From Brevipalpus yothersi (lineage: Eukaryota; Arthropoda; Arachnida; Trombidiformes; Tenuipalpidae): a DNA stretch of 64,000 bases. The notes beneath the pieces are model-generated. The model was not told the origin of the DNA. It made no database searches and saw only the letters and a list, made by a program, of their open reading frames with translations. Shown here one piece after another: positions 33,768-45,470 of this stretch (the first letter of the stretch is position 1; every line of letters begins with the position of its first letter). The translations under genes were made by a program, and so were the position numbers. The stretch lies in NCBI GenBank assembly GCA_003956705.1, contig QZCP01000102.1:56935-120934 (forward strand). The letters are read 5' to 3'.

Positions 33768-34253
33768 TATAGGTTTGGAAAACTTTGAACATATGTATTG
33801 TTGAAGATTACATATTTCATCAATTCCAGGGGGTCGATTCTCTTTATTAATGAACATTAATTATTGAAAGGTTCACAGCTGAGAATTTCTTCCTGATTCT
33901 TAATGCCGATGAACACTCTTGCTCAGATAATTTAAAGTTTCCTTGAAATTATGTTCGAGTTACAGCAAGTTGCATTCTTCAGCTTGAGGGCTGGTACCAG
34001 AAGAGATGAGGTTGTAAGACAATATCCTCAATCAAAATTCCTGATAATTGATAAATGAATCGAAGTACTCATCTCTAAATATGGTCGCAAGTCAAAAGAA
34101 AATTACTCAATGTGAGCATATCCTTGATACTCAATCATATGGAATGGTGATGAGTCCAGACAATTGCATATTCTATCCCGAAAACAGTTAGGTCCAAATA
34201 GGACTTTCACAACTAATAATTGGAATAAACATCGAATTCTATTGATCTATTTG

Positions 34254-34331
34254 TAGAGCGCTTCGGACATCCTTCAGGGGAATGCGAAGGTTTCTTCGTT
34301 TGAAAAGAGAAACGGATTCAAGCGCTCTACT
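34254..34331. ncRNA. Candidate structured RNA: closed three-way junction
   Basis: The ends are an 11-bp perfect inverted repeat (GTAGAGCGCTT / AAGCGCTCTAC). Inside are two further short helices, CCTTC/GAAGG (34272-34291) and GTTTCT/AGAAAC (34291 to about 34314). Together they give a terminal stem closed on two hairpins. I see no tRNA arm pattern, no hammerhead core and no known small-RNA motif on either strand. Whether it is transcribed, and from which strand, is not shown. Confidence 0.35.
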
Positions 34332-34523
34332 TTTCGTTCGCATCCACGCTTCAGAAGTTGTTCAGAAAGTTTAGAAAGTTAATAAAATTCGTTTGATAAT
34401 TCGAGAAAGAAAACGTCAAACGTTCTTTTTCAATTTGCACCAATCAAGAGAACAAAATTCTTTTTTGAAAGTGAAATTGAGCAAAATCATTTATACAGTA
34501 ACTTTAAACATGTCTATTTTTGG

Positions 34524-36385
34524 TCAATCTAATTTCAAAACTATAACAGAAATATCATCGCGAAAATTACGAACCAAATGCTGTGGCAGGGTTAGGAAAG
34601 TTACAAGTCTTCTATGCTGATTACGAAACCGATCCATAGGATCGTTCATATTGTTTTCGGGCGAAGGGTTTGTACCTAGAGCTGCTCTTAACAAATATGT
34701 GCTCCTATTTGGATCTATCTGTAGATCGGCTTCACTGAGATTTTCAGCGTTCTCAGTTTGCTTATCGTTGGAAGAAGATGGGATGAACATATCTCCATAA
34801 ATTTCATCATCCTCAAGAGCGGCTGATTTGTTGACCTTTGAGTGATTGAGATCAGGTTTTTCTTCATCAAATTCAACCTCATGACGGAAAATTTGTTTTA
34901 TGACACATCTGCTGGACTGAAATTGCTCCCAAAGACCATCAGTAGCCATCACAATGAATCGAGATCCTATCGTGTTCGGAGTTCGACATGATAACGATAT
35001 TCGTTTGATATCAGGATCAGCAATGAGATACGGTGGCGTACGATAATTTGGAGGTATTATTTGAGATCCGAAAGCACGTGTTAAGCCAGCTCGTCTTATT
35101 TTTTCGACTTCCCACTTATAGCAAAAATCACCGAATGCTCGGAAAGGCATCAGATGGGACAATAGACGATCATTCCTGACAAGATCTTTCCTAAGCTCTC
35201 CTGGATGTGCTGCTAATAGCCTTTTAATTTCTGTAGGATTATCACTATTATGCTCAGTGTTTAGATCAAGCGACTTGGTCACTGGGATGCGGGAATCACT
35301 AGCTTCACGGAAGCCAAGAACAGCTCTACAGTCACCTGAAATAAGAATGAAATTTCGATCGAATTAAATTTTGAGCATATAAGGAGACAAGTCAACAATT
35401 GAACTAACCGGTTGACGCGATGAAACAATTGTCTCCTTGTACTATGATGAGAGTTACACAACAACCGCTAACCGCAAGGGATAAATAATAATGGAGCAAA
35501 ACTTTGTTCGCGGCGGCTGAAATACCAGATTCAATCTCATTTGATAGATCTTGATCACAGTGTAAAAAGGAAGAGGTGAGTTTTTCCTCCATCGTTTGAG
35601 GTGGATTTTGCTGCAGATGGATTGCATAGCGTTTGAGAGCTTCGATATCTTGTTTTGCAAGGAACTCATTCAGCTTATCAGAAACACCAGGATAGGTGAG
35701 AGCTACGCTCTCCGTAATGTTAGGACACAAATATAAATCTTCAACAATTCCATCGATCCTCTCTTGACTAACAAGAGCCATAGGATCTTTAGCTAATGAT
35801 AGAGCAATGTATTTGAAAAGTCGACGCGTTACTGTGTCTGCACAAAATCGACCTCCATGTCCATCGAAAACAGCGAATAACATTACAGGATCTGCATCAT
35901 TTTCATCGAGAACTATTCTCGAAACTCTTAAGCGGTCCTCTATTGGATCATTGGAAGGCAACTGATTGCATTCAATTGTATTTATCCTCCCATTGGAGTT
36001 GATTGTCTTTTCGTTGGCACTCAAAATATCAGTCACCTAAAAGTTGAGAGAGAAAATTTTTGATTGAGAAATCATTTCCTTCGTGATCGATACTAATCAA
36101 ACGAACCTGTTGAGGGGTGAATTCTCGTGGAATCTCATCCGTACTGACTCCAATAGCCGCAAAGTATGATTCTTCTTTGGACGAAAAGCATCTCGTTAGG
36201 GTTGGTTCTGCGAAGTATTTAACCGGGACCGATTTTTTAAGAATATTTTTGGGATTTATTAGTCGTATAATTTGAAGACTATGATTGTCGCGACTGAGAT
36301 GGGAGTGAAATGGTAAAATGTGACTGATGCTGCGAGAAAAATAATTTTTGGCAAATATCACATGAAGGAAAGGCTTTGCTTTCAT
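34524..36385 (-). CDS. Pdp: Pyruvate dehydrogenase phosphatase, catalytic subunit
   Basis: Exons 36107-36385, 35409-36036 and 34524-35335 give 572 residues. The N-terminus is basic with aromatic residues, consistent with mitochondrial import. PP2C-type metal-site motifs: LFAVFDGHGGRFCADTV, the SGCCVTLIIV strand, FIASTGDCRAVLG, MPFRAFGDFCYKW, IVMATDGLWEQ and, near the end, FRDDISVIVLKLD. The FGDFCYKW segment and long internal loops are specific to PDP rather than other PP2C enzymes. It dephosphorylates E1-alpha and reactivates pyruvate dehydrogenase in the matrix. The first intron has an unusual donor, GTTCGT, and the second GTTAGT. Head-to-head with GCSH, about 950 bases between start codons. 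Confidence 0.95.
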
Positions 36386-37332
36386 ACTGAGAGTTCGTGA
36401 TTGAGTAAAGTATCAATTCGAGGTGATGACTTCGTGACTGGAAAGATGAAGATAATGAACAACAGAGCGACTCGAATGAAGGTGATTATTTACGCTAGTT
36501 GGATAATAATCGAATGTTTTCATTTTTCGAACAGTAAAACCAACAGAAGCAACAGTACTCAATGGAACGAAAATGCAATTTGATCATAATCTTGAAGAAG
36601 AAAAAGATGTACTTTAGTATGAAACAAATTCGTCTCGATATTTGTTTCGCATTCTCTTACAAGAGTAAAATTTTTCTCAAGGCCAAATCAGTACAGATGT
36701 TTGAAAAATTTCAATTAGCAATGTATCAGCACCAGAGAAAAATAGTTCACAAATGTTCAAATTAACGATAGTTGAAGACGAAATGTACTTGAATCAACAC
36801 AGAAGAAGAAGAGGAAGAGATGTATACACACTTGAGTTTCATGAGATGAAAAAACACAAACAACACTTCCGATCGATTGGATGGATAATAAAATTGCTCA
36901 ACTTATCACAAGCAATTGGCACAAGCATATCTTGTAAACGAAAATTATAATATAACAATCGAATCAATTAATATATGTATGTATGATGTGAAAAATTAGA
37001 GGAGAAATGTTCATGATCTTTCACAACACAAACACACAGAGCAAAGAAAATATCATTCAGCAACATCACTCACACAAGTCCGCATGCCAAACACATGATC
37101 CTCAGGACATGAGCTGCACAGCGCTTCTGAGGTAATAAGATTAAACTCTCTCCTCTTGTACCACCTCTATGTAGGTATGTATGTGTGATTTAATTGATGT
37201 TATTTTGTGGTGAATTGTGTCTGTGTGTGTATGTGAACTTGAGTTGGAAACTTTCTTCACCATAGACGAGGAGATATTGCGTTGATACACTTTCGATTTC
37301 ATTGAGTGCACCTTACAGTAATCATCATCAAC
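36386..37332. other. Divergent intergenic region, PDP and GCSH promoters
   Basis: AT-rich with no recognised gene. Small plus-strand frames in 36400-36950 are polar and repetitive and look like chance. Confidence 0.5.
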
Positions 37333-38157
37333 ATGTTCGCCTCTCGATTGAATCGTACAATCGCTGGTGTTGGTCACATTTCTCATGTGTTGAAAGGCTA
37401 TTCTGGTGGGAATATATCGAAAATATCTGCACATGGTGACAAAATTTTATTGCCAAAAGTAAATCAGTGTAGATCAATTAGTTTAACTGCTCAACTTTAT
37501 GGAGGTGAGTGATATTGGATTCAAATGTGTGTGGGGGGGGGGAGGAAAAGTTTTTTGAAATTATTTCTCTTGGAGTTACTAATTTTTTTCTTCCATTTTT
37601 TTATGACCAGATAAGTCAGAACGACGATATCATGATTCTCATGAATGGGTGGAAATTGAAGGCAATACGGCAACAGTTGGGGTCACAGATTTTGCACAAG
37701 AGATGATTAGGAATGCTCTTTACATTGAATTACCTGAGATTGGGCTAGAGGTTAGAAAAGATGGTAAGTTGAGCGAGATTGTAATATTTTTGGACCGCAA
37801 AATTAATTGAATGTTTATCTTTTCCATTCAGACACTGTTAGTTCCATTGAAAGTACTAAAGCTGCAAATGATGTTTTCGCTCCGATATCTGGGAAAATAA
37901 TTGCTGTCAATGAAGAACTCGAAGAAAAACCAGGTAATTGGGTCAAAATTTATCGATTATCGTTGCAAATGTTTTCAATACGATTATTCAATCTTTTTTC
38001 AGAATTGATTCATAGATCTCCCTATGAGCAAGGCTGGCTATTCAAGATGGAAGTTACAGACAAAACAGAATACGATAAGCTGCTTACTTATGATGATTAT
38101 TTGAAATTACTCAAATATAGTAAGTTGAATGCACCCGAAAATAAGGTGATCTTTTGA
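37333..38157 (+). CDS. GCSH: Glycine cleavage system H protein, mitochondrial
   Basis: Exons 37333-37504, 37611-37763, 37832-37933 and 38003-38157 give 193 residues. An Arg/Ser-rich leader of about 55-60 residues precedes the mature domain, which starts near RRYHDSHEWVEIEGNTATVG. The lipoyl-lysine motif ESTKAANDVFAPISGKI is intact, as are IELPEIG and SPYEQGWLFKM. The H protein shuttles the aminomethyl group on its lipoyl arm between the P, T and L proteins in glycine breakdown. An AATAAA lies at 38214-38219, and the gene converges with DYNLRB, with 133 bases between stop codons. Confidence 0.97.
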
Positions 38158-38213
38158 AAAGTTTTCCATCATCATCGGTTTATTCCGTATTATTATTATA
38201 TATAATCTGTTAT

Positions 38214-38219
38214 AATAAA
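38214..38219 (+). promoter_or_regulatory. AATAAA polyadenylation signal for GCSH
   Basis: Hexamer 57 bases after the GCSH stop, inside the short convergent gap. Confidence 0.55.
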
Positions 38220-38290
38220 CATGGACAGTTACAACAAGAAATTGATTTTGTTTGCTTCAAATTGGTGGTGCGTGTTGATTTGGGAAACAT

Positions 38291-39185
38291 TCAGGCAGTT
38301 GATTCCACGGTGGGGTTGAGAAGTGCTATTAACAAATATTCCTTGTCTATAAAATTGAAAAAAAACAGCAAAACAAGAAGAAAAACGATCACAATTGGGT
38401 ACATATCAATGATAATGCAATCATCATGATAAGATATAATCTGATTAGGATCAGCTCTTTGAGTAAACCAGATAGATAAGCGATTTGCTTCATCACAAAT
38501 CAAGATTTCCCATCTTAACCTAATCACAACTCACCTGGAATAACGATAAATTCCATCCGTTTCGTTCGAATTTTGAGGTATGTAAGTTCATCACTGGCCG
38601 ATTCTTGTTTATCCTTTAGAGCCATTCGTGCCTTTTCAACTATATCAGCAATTATATTGGCATAATTTTGTGAAGAATCTTTACTGTCCGAAAGGGTGCT
38701 TTTAATAACATTTCCATCCTCTGTGGCTGCCACAACTCCGATAACCGATTTGTGGGAAGTTTCGATACGTCTGAAAGCTTCTTCGATTTCACTCTGGAAG
38801 GGAAGACAGATGATAAGAAATGATTAGCAATCATACACACACATAATCAACATGTAGACAAATGATAAAGAATGTTAGATATTTACATTCATCTTTCTGA
38901 TGTCAGCTGAGTACGCCTTACTTTATATTTCCACTTCAATCAGTAAGGAATGATTAAAATGAGCCACACACACAGAGAAAGAGGGAAAGAGATCAAGGGC
39001 GGTAGCAAATAAAAGATGGAGAAGATGCTTGATTATCCAACAACTATTCGATCACAATGATGAAGTCCACACAATCACCGTTGGGAAGCAACCAAAAAAT
39101 CAAAATGATAATCAAAACACAGAATTTTCAATCGCAAACTATTGCCGGCATGCAAAATAAAACTCACCAAGCTGTCTGTATTCAT
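38291..39185 (-). CDS. robl: Dynein light chain roadblock
   Basis: Exons 39168-39185 (6 codons), 38535-38793 and 38291-38346 give 110 residues. Roadblock/LC7 fold: SEIEEAFRRIETSHKSVIGV, AATEDGNVIKSTLSDS, a central helix, LTYLKIRTKRMEFIVIPDKE and YLLIALLNP. The typical family length is about 96-100. It is a homodimeric light chain on dynein intermediate chain. The first exon was placed from ATGAATACAGACAGCTTG followed by GTGAGT, which joins in phase. A second ATG-AAT followed by GTAAAT at 38887-38892 would also join in frame and may be an alternative first exon. Confidence 0.92.
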
Positions 39186-39369
39186 AACAAACAACATGAG
39201 ACTGATGCTTATTGCTCTTGAAAATCAGCGCCAAAAAAGTGGACTTTTAAAGCGCTTTTTAAACCGATCTGCATCTTGAGGTAAAGCTTACTTTAGCCAC
39301 TGAAGTTGTGCAACATACTCATCACTTGAGATTGATTGTGATTAATATTTTCTGCCAATTGATTGGATG

Positions 39370-39375
39370 AAAAAA
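39370..39375 (-). terminator. Pol III T-run terminator of tRNA-Glu
   Basis: Six consecutive T on the minus strand, about 14 bases beyond the tRNA 3' end. Confidence 0.7.
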
Positions 39376-39388
39376 TGCAAAAGCGTAT

Positions 39389-39460
39389 CTCCGATGCCGG
39401 GAATCGAACCCGGGCCTTCTGGGTGAAAACCAGATATCCTAGCCACTAGACCACACCGGA
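39389..39460 (-). tRNA. tRNA-Glu (anticodon TTC)
   Basis: On the minus strand the 72 bases fold as a cloverleaf. The acceptor stem TCCGGTG pairs with CATCGGA (one G-T pair), the anticodon loop reads CTGGTTTTCACCCAG with TTC as anticodon, and the T arm is CCGGG-TTCGATT-CCCGG. The internal A box (TGGTCTAGTGG) and B box (GGTTCGATTCC) are canonical. No intron. A T6 run just downstream on the minus strand (about 39370-39375) should terminate RNA polymerase III. Confidence 0.97.
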
Positions 39461-40931
39461 TCAGTTGATTTAAAAGGTTCGATTTTTGTAGCAGAAGAGT
39501 AAAAGATTTTGTCTACTTTTTTGTGATTCAACATCTCGATGCAAAAATAATCGTGTCATTCGCGATTAAAATGAATACATTCCGTTCTAGATCGTGCGTC
39601 CGTCCAGAATCGAAAACCAATGTTGTTGGTTTTTTTCCATTTCCTACTTTTTTTCCTCTTCCTTCCATTCGGGATTATTTCTCTCTCTCTCTCTTCTCTA
39701 AAGCTCAAACAATGCTCAACATTATTGCCTACCTGTCTCTCTTTTCCCCTCTCTTTCTCTCTTCTCTTCCTCTTCGCCAAGGTTTTAAGTGGGTCTCGCG
39801 TGATCATCTTACTCACGCTTGTCTCACTAACTGTTACTGACACCACTACTCTGGTCAAGTGTTCTTATCCATCTTGCAAGAAAAAAGAGAAGACAATATT
39901 AAAGACTAAGAAAAATCTCGCATACAGTTGTAATTCAACACTCTCTCTCTTCCTCTTTTCCTTTCTCTCTCTCTCTCTTCACAATCAGGAAAAATCAAAG
40001 ATTCAACGACGTTCATGTTGCAGGGACGTTCAGTTGTGGGGCCAACACTGCATGAATTCTTGAATTCATCAGCATCAGCATCAAGAATCAAGAATATTGA
40101 GAAAAGTTTTTCGTTTCGTCGCTTCGTCAACCAGTTAATAGCGCCATTCATTCTATCATCTCGTAGATAAGTAACGGCATCTGGCATAACAGCTGAAGCA
40201 TTTCGTTTTTTCTTCTTCAGACTTTACACAACACATTCAACTTGAATGATTCAAGCCAGTTTGTTCATGTTGTGACGATGTTGTTGAAGATGTTTTGAGA
40301 AAAATTTTAGTGTAGCAATTGCTTTCCTCTTTCCACTTTCATTTTTATTTGTGTTAACTTTTTTTTCGAACGTGATTTTTTGATTGTACTGGAACTAGGA
40401 AAAGTTAAAAGGAAATGATTTGATTTGATTGTCAATGATAGGTAGAGTGAGTGAAAGTATTTTGGACCATCAAAAAGGCTTTCCATCGAATTGTTCAACT
40501 ATATTTTTTTCCTGTTCCTCTTTCTCACTCTCTCTCTCTCTCCTATGTGTGTGCCTCTCTGAATCATTATCTGAAATAATTCTGTTTCGCTCAGTGTGTT
40601 TCATGTGATCGCGTAACCATCATCATACACCTATCCATCCATCTATCTATCAGCTATTCGCACTATTCGCACTCATTTTTCCCACTTGTATGCGGATAAT
40701 CTATTAGAGAAAGAGATTATGATTCTCCATCTACGCATCACTACCATCATCACCAAGTGAAAAGTGAATTGTTCTCCATCCCACCGACTGTGATTTTCAT
40801 CGTTCTCAGTATTCTCTCCTCTCTCTTTCTAGTTTTTTTTTCTATTTACACACATACATAATTATTGTTACCATAATTATTCAACTCTCTTGCCAGTCCA
40901 TCAGTGTTGAACGATAATTTTTCCTTCTCAC
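39461..40931. other. Intergenic and probable 5' region of P450 reductase
   Basis: Pyrimidine-rich on the plus strand with several short (CT)n runs (about 39680, 39950, 40530), which create long open frames without recognisable content in more than one frame. Likely promoter and 5' UTR of the downstream gene. Confidence 0.5.
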
Positions 40932-43342
40932 ATGATGGCTAGTGAACCGGAAGCAACTCTTTTTAGCTATGAAGTGCTCTTCACACTGGCCATCGCTGGT
41001 GTGGGTGCATATTTTTATTTAAGTAAAAAAAAGTCTAATGAATTTGACATCAAATCCATACGGAGCTTCACAGTTGAGTAAGTACACTCGCCCTCTTGTC
41101 AAACACGTCGGTACAACTCGTGGCAGTACGAGCCATTCTTGATTATCTTTCTCTCTTACATTTTAACTGCATTCTTTTTTTCTCTCTACTTGGTCTGACA
41201 AACACTTCATTGATTACCATTTTTATCCATTCACTGCCACTTAAGCTTGACGAGTGAGAGAGAGTCTTACATACCTACTTTCACTTCACTCACTAACCTT
41301 AATCCATTTCAACAGATCCGCTTCCAATCGAAACAATAGTATATGTGATTCGGGATTCGTTGCCAAAATGAAATCCACGGTATGTGGAAGCAAAACTTTG
41401 CGATTGACACTATTTGTTCAACGGACCTTGAATCGAATGTCCAAGTAACAATTTTTTCTTTCTGCAAATAGGGTCGAAATATCGTGGTTTTTTACGGGTC
41501 ACAAACAGGTACGGCGGAAGAATTCGCTGCCAGATTAGCGAAAGAGGCTGCACGTTACGGAATGAAAGCTCTGGTTGCAGATCCTGAAGAATGTGATATC
41601 GGTGAGCTCACCGAATTGAATACCATAGAAAATTCTTTGGCCATTTTTTGTGTTGCTACCTATGGTGAAGGGGATCCAACTGATAATGCACTCGAGTTCA
41701 ATGAATGGCTGCAAAATGCATCCTCCAATCTCTCTGGATTGAATTTCGCCGTGTTCGCTTTGGGTAATAAAACTTATGAACATTACAATGCCTTCGGCAA
41801 ATTTGTGGACAAACGATTAAATGAGCTGGGAGCTAATAGAGTTTGTGAGCTCGGTATGGGTGATGATGATGGTAATATTGAGGAAGATTTCATTACATGG
41901 AAAGAACAGCTATGGTCTTCTGTCTGTGCAAATTTTAATGTTCAACTATCTGGCGAAAATATTAATCTACGTCAGTACGAGTTAGAGATTCATCAAAACC
42001 TCACAGGCGATCAAGTTTTTCAAGGTGAAATCGCTCGACTTGGATCTTATCGCAAGCAACGTCCTCCATTTGACGCAAAGAATCCATTTTTAGCATCAAT
42101 CGTCACTAAGAGAGAACTTTACAAAGGTGACCGGTCATGCTTGCACGTCGAATTTGACCTTAATGGCTCGAAAATTCGGTGAGTATTGAATAACTTTTTG
42201 ATCTTCCTCCAACTCGATACCTAATACTATCATTCCCATCTTTTAGCTATGAGGCTGGTGATCATCTTGCAATATACCCACAAAATGATTCCTCATTAGT
42301 GAATAGAATTGGAGAGCTACTCAATGTGAATCTAGATACAGTTATCACACTTCGAAATGTCGATGAAGATAGCTCCAAGAAGCATCCCTTCCCGTGTCCA
42401 TGTAGCTATCGAACGGCGCTTACTCATTATGTTGATATTTCTCACACTCCAAGAACTCATGTTCTCAAAGAATTGGCTGAGTATGCCACCGAGGAGGAAC
42501 ACAAAAACCTACTTCGTACCATGAGCAGTCCTACTGACGAAGGAAAAGCAATGTATTCAGATTTTATCGTGAAGAGTGCTAGATCTATTGTTCATGTATT
42601 AGAAGATCTTCCTTCAATTAAGATCCCATTGGATCATCTTCTTGAGCTTATGCCTAGACTACAAGCTCGCTACTACTCCATATCATCATCTCCCAAGATA
42701 TCTGCTGGACGTCTAAGCATAACAGCCGTACTGGTAGAATATCGATCACCTTCAGGAAGAAACATCACAGGTGTATGCACCGGATGGTTGAAATCACTAG
42801 GCATTTCAGAAGGTGAAAATCAAGTAGTTGTCCCTGTTTTTGTCCGAAGATCTCAATTCAAGTTACCTGCTAAGTCTCAAACTCCAATCGTTATGATCGG
42901 ACCAGGAACCGGTCTTGCACCATTCCGAGGTTTTATACAAGAACGCCAGTTCTTGAAAGATCAAGGCAAGCCTATCGGGGACGCTAACCTCTATTATGGC
43001 TGTCGAAAGCGTTCTGAAGATTTTCTTTACGAAGAAGAGCTTCAAGATTTTCTTACCCGAGGTTCACTTGCTAATCTGTATCTTGCCTTCTCACGAGATC
43101 AACCAGAAAAAGTGTATGTGACTCATCTCTTACGGCAGCATAAGAGTCAACTTTGGGATATAATTGAGAACCGGAAAGGTCATATTTACGTGTGTGGTGA
43201 CGCAAGAAATATGGCTCGAGATGTTCGAGATATAATATTAGAAACAATAAGAGAAGAAGGAAAGAAAACAAACGAGGAAGCTGATGCTTATTTTAAGAAA
43301 ATGGAAATTCAAAGAAGATACTCTGCTGATGTATGGAGTTAA
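40932..43342 (+). CDS. Cpr: NADPH-cytochrome P450 reductase
   Basis: Exons 40932-41077, 41316-41379, 41472-42178 and 42247-43342 give 670 residues. An N-terminal membrane anchor (about 14-32) is followed by the FMN domain (VVFYGSQTGTAEEFA, CVATYGEGDPTDNA, FALGNKTYEHYNAFGK, LGMGDDDGNIEEDF), the FAD domain (PRLQARYYSISSSP, GVCTGWL) and the NADPH domain (MIGPGTGLAPFRGFIQER, YYGCRKRSEDFLY, YVCGDARNMARDV). It ends in the family's VWS. It passes electrons from NADPH to microsomal P450s and heme oxygenase on the ER, which matters in arthropods for hormone synthesis and xenobiotic or acaricide metabolism. A second ATG one codon in may also be used. Confidence 0.97.
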
Positions 43343-44645
43343 TTTTGTGCTAAAATTGTGAGCGTTCATCAAAATATACGTTAATTTCTCGTCTCAATAT
43401 CCTCAAACATTTGATGTAGTTTTCATTCTTTTTACATTTACAAAAAAAGAAAAATATATTCTTTTTACAAGGTTGTTGATGTTTGTCAACATTTTTGACT
43501 AAGAATGCTAGAAATGTTTCTATGGACTGAGTTGATTTACAAACAAGCTCAACAGTGTGTTCTATGTTTTTTATGCACTCAAAACTTTGCAATTTTGATA
43601 CTAATCTATATTTTGAGAGCAAAAAGAATCTATCATTAATAAAAATTTCTATAAATGCTGAAAGGCACACTGATATCAGTTTTCAATCATTATCGTTCAC
43701 CAGAGAATCGTTATCCTTCGTCAACCATTTTTATAGATTCTACGCCCATCGGTTGTATGAATTGTAAGAAAATGAAAATATTAATCTTGACAGCCTTGAG
43801 AGCTTCTGATAATTTTATATAGCAGCTCACTGCTTGCAGCAATCAAAATCAAAATCCAAGGTGCATATACCTGGTATACTCCGCTCTACATCCTGTAATT
43901 ACAGAAAATGTAGAAAACAAGAGGATTTAAGACATAATGCTTCCTGTCGGAAAATATCAACAAATCTCTTCAACATACATATTAGCTTGTTCTAATAGTT
44001 GAGCTTTTGTTCGACTGAAACGGATGAATAAGTATTTCGAAATCACTTTGCAGACATCAATCAGTTCAAGTAACGCTCTAAACTTGTTGAAACAACTCAT
44101 TCAAGAAGATCATAATGATTATACAGTAATCAGCAGTAAAAGTGAGGAAGCTTTTCTCGCCTCATCTCAAGCAATGGGGGGCCTAAATGATTCCAAGGAT
44201 GATGAAGAGGGAGATGTAATGTCAATCAATTAGAATTAACAGACTATAAAACTTTTTAAAGAAAATTTTCGAATTTATTAAGAGGAGAGTACAGAAGCAT
44301 TGATGATCTGGGTGGTGAAGGTGACATGGGGTGCTAAAATTGAATATTTTCCTCTTTCTATTAACTGATGTTGATAGATATTTTTTTCAAAACCATCATC
44401 AGTTTTAGTATTTGAAATTAAGATTCAATTTAGTGCTAAACTCTCAACTTTCGACTCGACTTTAACTGTAAAAGTTTTTGGAAAAAATTGGAAAGCCTCT
44501 AATAATAGATGGCGCTGTAAACTATAAAATCTCATTTCCGTTTCCGCCCGGCAATCTTTACGTATTGCTGTTGTTACTTCATCTTAAGCAAAATTATTGG
44601 ATTTGTTCAAATCAACAGTTGAATTTGAATAAATTGTGATCAAAG
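43343..44645. other. Intergenic with weak exon-like segments
   Basis: After the reductase 3' UTR, two plus-strand open segments (about 43637-43765, ending at GAATT|GTAAG, and 44054-44233, after a TTTGCAG acceptor) look somewhat exon-like, but I could not join them in frame. Confidence 0.4.
44024..44233 (+). CDS. Unrecognised small open frame or terminal exon
   Basis: 69 codons if read from the ATG at 44024. A good acceptor (CACTTTGCAG) ends at 44053, so 44054-44233 may be the last exon of an unseen gene. The peptide is polar: NALNLLKQLIQEDHNDYTV, then a Ser/Glu stretch and an acidic end (DSKDDEEGD). No family recognised; could be chance. Confidence 0.25.
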   Translation: MNKYFEITLQTSISSSNALNLLKQLIQEDHNDYTVISSKSEEAFLASSQAMGGLNDSKDDEEGDVMSIN

Positions 44646-45080
44646 ATGGGTAAACGTATGAAGAAGCGTTTCGAATTAGTTGTTGGTCTCAAGAAGGGCC
44701 ACAAAGTTACACCAAATAAACTTCGTGAAGGAAAGAAGACACCACATGTAGCAACGGTGAGTGATTGAGACTTTTTTCCTTTCTTCCTTTCTCTCTCTCT
44801 CTCTTGATTTGATAATTGTTCAGCTTCTAATTTGATTTGTTATCTTTGTAATTTTTAGAAAGCCCAAAAACAGGCCAAGCTTGTCAGAGAAATCACCCGA
44901 GAAGTGTGTGGCCATGCTCCATATGAAAAGAGATGTATGGAATTGTTGAGAATATCTAAGGATAAACGTGCTCTTAAATTTTTGAAGAGAAGGCTCGGAA
45001 CACACGCTCGTGCCAAGAAGAAGCGAGATGAGATGTCCAATGTTCTCATCCAACAGAGAAAGGCTGCCGCCCATAAATAG
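44646..45080 (+). CDS. RpL36: Ribosomal protein eL36
   Basis: Exons 44646-44756 and 44859-45080 give 110 residues. Matches eL36 end to end: VVGLKKGHKVTPNKL, THARAKKKRDEMSNVL, and a C-terminus rich in Lys/Arg ending AAAHK. Large-subunit protein near the exit-tunnel side. A short GC-rich pyrimidine stretch (TTTCCGTTTCCGCCCGG, about 44534-44550) lies ~100 bases upstream and could be the transcription start of a TOP-type mRNA, but that is inference. Tail-to-tail with SMARCD. Confidence 0.97.
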
Positions 45081-45470
45081 AGATGGTCGTAATGTAAATT
45101 CAATCAACTCGTTTTGCTAAAGTAAAAACATTCAAAATTACTTGACTGGCTATCAACTATTTATTCCTTTTCCCACGCCTATGGTGAATTTTCATGCATT
45201 TTACCTCCAGATTCAACCATTGTCGGATATTTACACGGCTAATCAACGTCTCCCTATGAGTCGACTGCTTCTTAGGATCACGATGATCCCTAAGTATGTT
45301 GACTTTAAAAAAGTCAAGTTCCTAGACATTACTATCTGTGAGATATTCAGAGAAACTAGCCCTTCCCGAACTCATGATCGCGAATTTTAATTTCAATTTT
45401 TTACAAGTTGATAGGCTTAGATGGGTTTAGATACTAATGTTTATTCAATTGACGATATATTAACTTAAGA
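45081..45470. other. Convergent gap between eL36 and SMARCD with two adjacent hairpins
   Basis: Contains two close inverted repeats at 45271-45294 and 45299-45317. The open frame across this gap has no recognisable content. Confidence 0.5.

Larger units (their letters stand above)
33056..34523. other. Intergenic with two strong secondary-structure candidates
   Basis: No protein gene recognised. Contains a 14-bp-stem hairpin (33734-33767) and a 78-nt closed multi-stem sequence (34254-34331), described separately. Confidence 0.6.

Noticed and set aside
34254..34331. tRNA or hammerhead ribozyme reading of the three-way junction
   Set aside because: Terminal stem is 11 bp, not 7; no T-loop GTTCRA; no CTGATGA core with GAAA on either strand. 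Kept only as an unclassified structured candidate.
31244..36385. Metabolic gene cluster or operon (TKFC, PDP, GCSH)
   Set aside because: Genes have separate promoters and mixed strands, and enzymes of different pathways; adjacency looks incidental.
39523..40063. Overlapping open frames upstream of P450 reductase
   Set aside because: Driven by (CT)n tracts, open in three frames on both strands, no family likeness.
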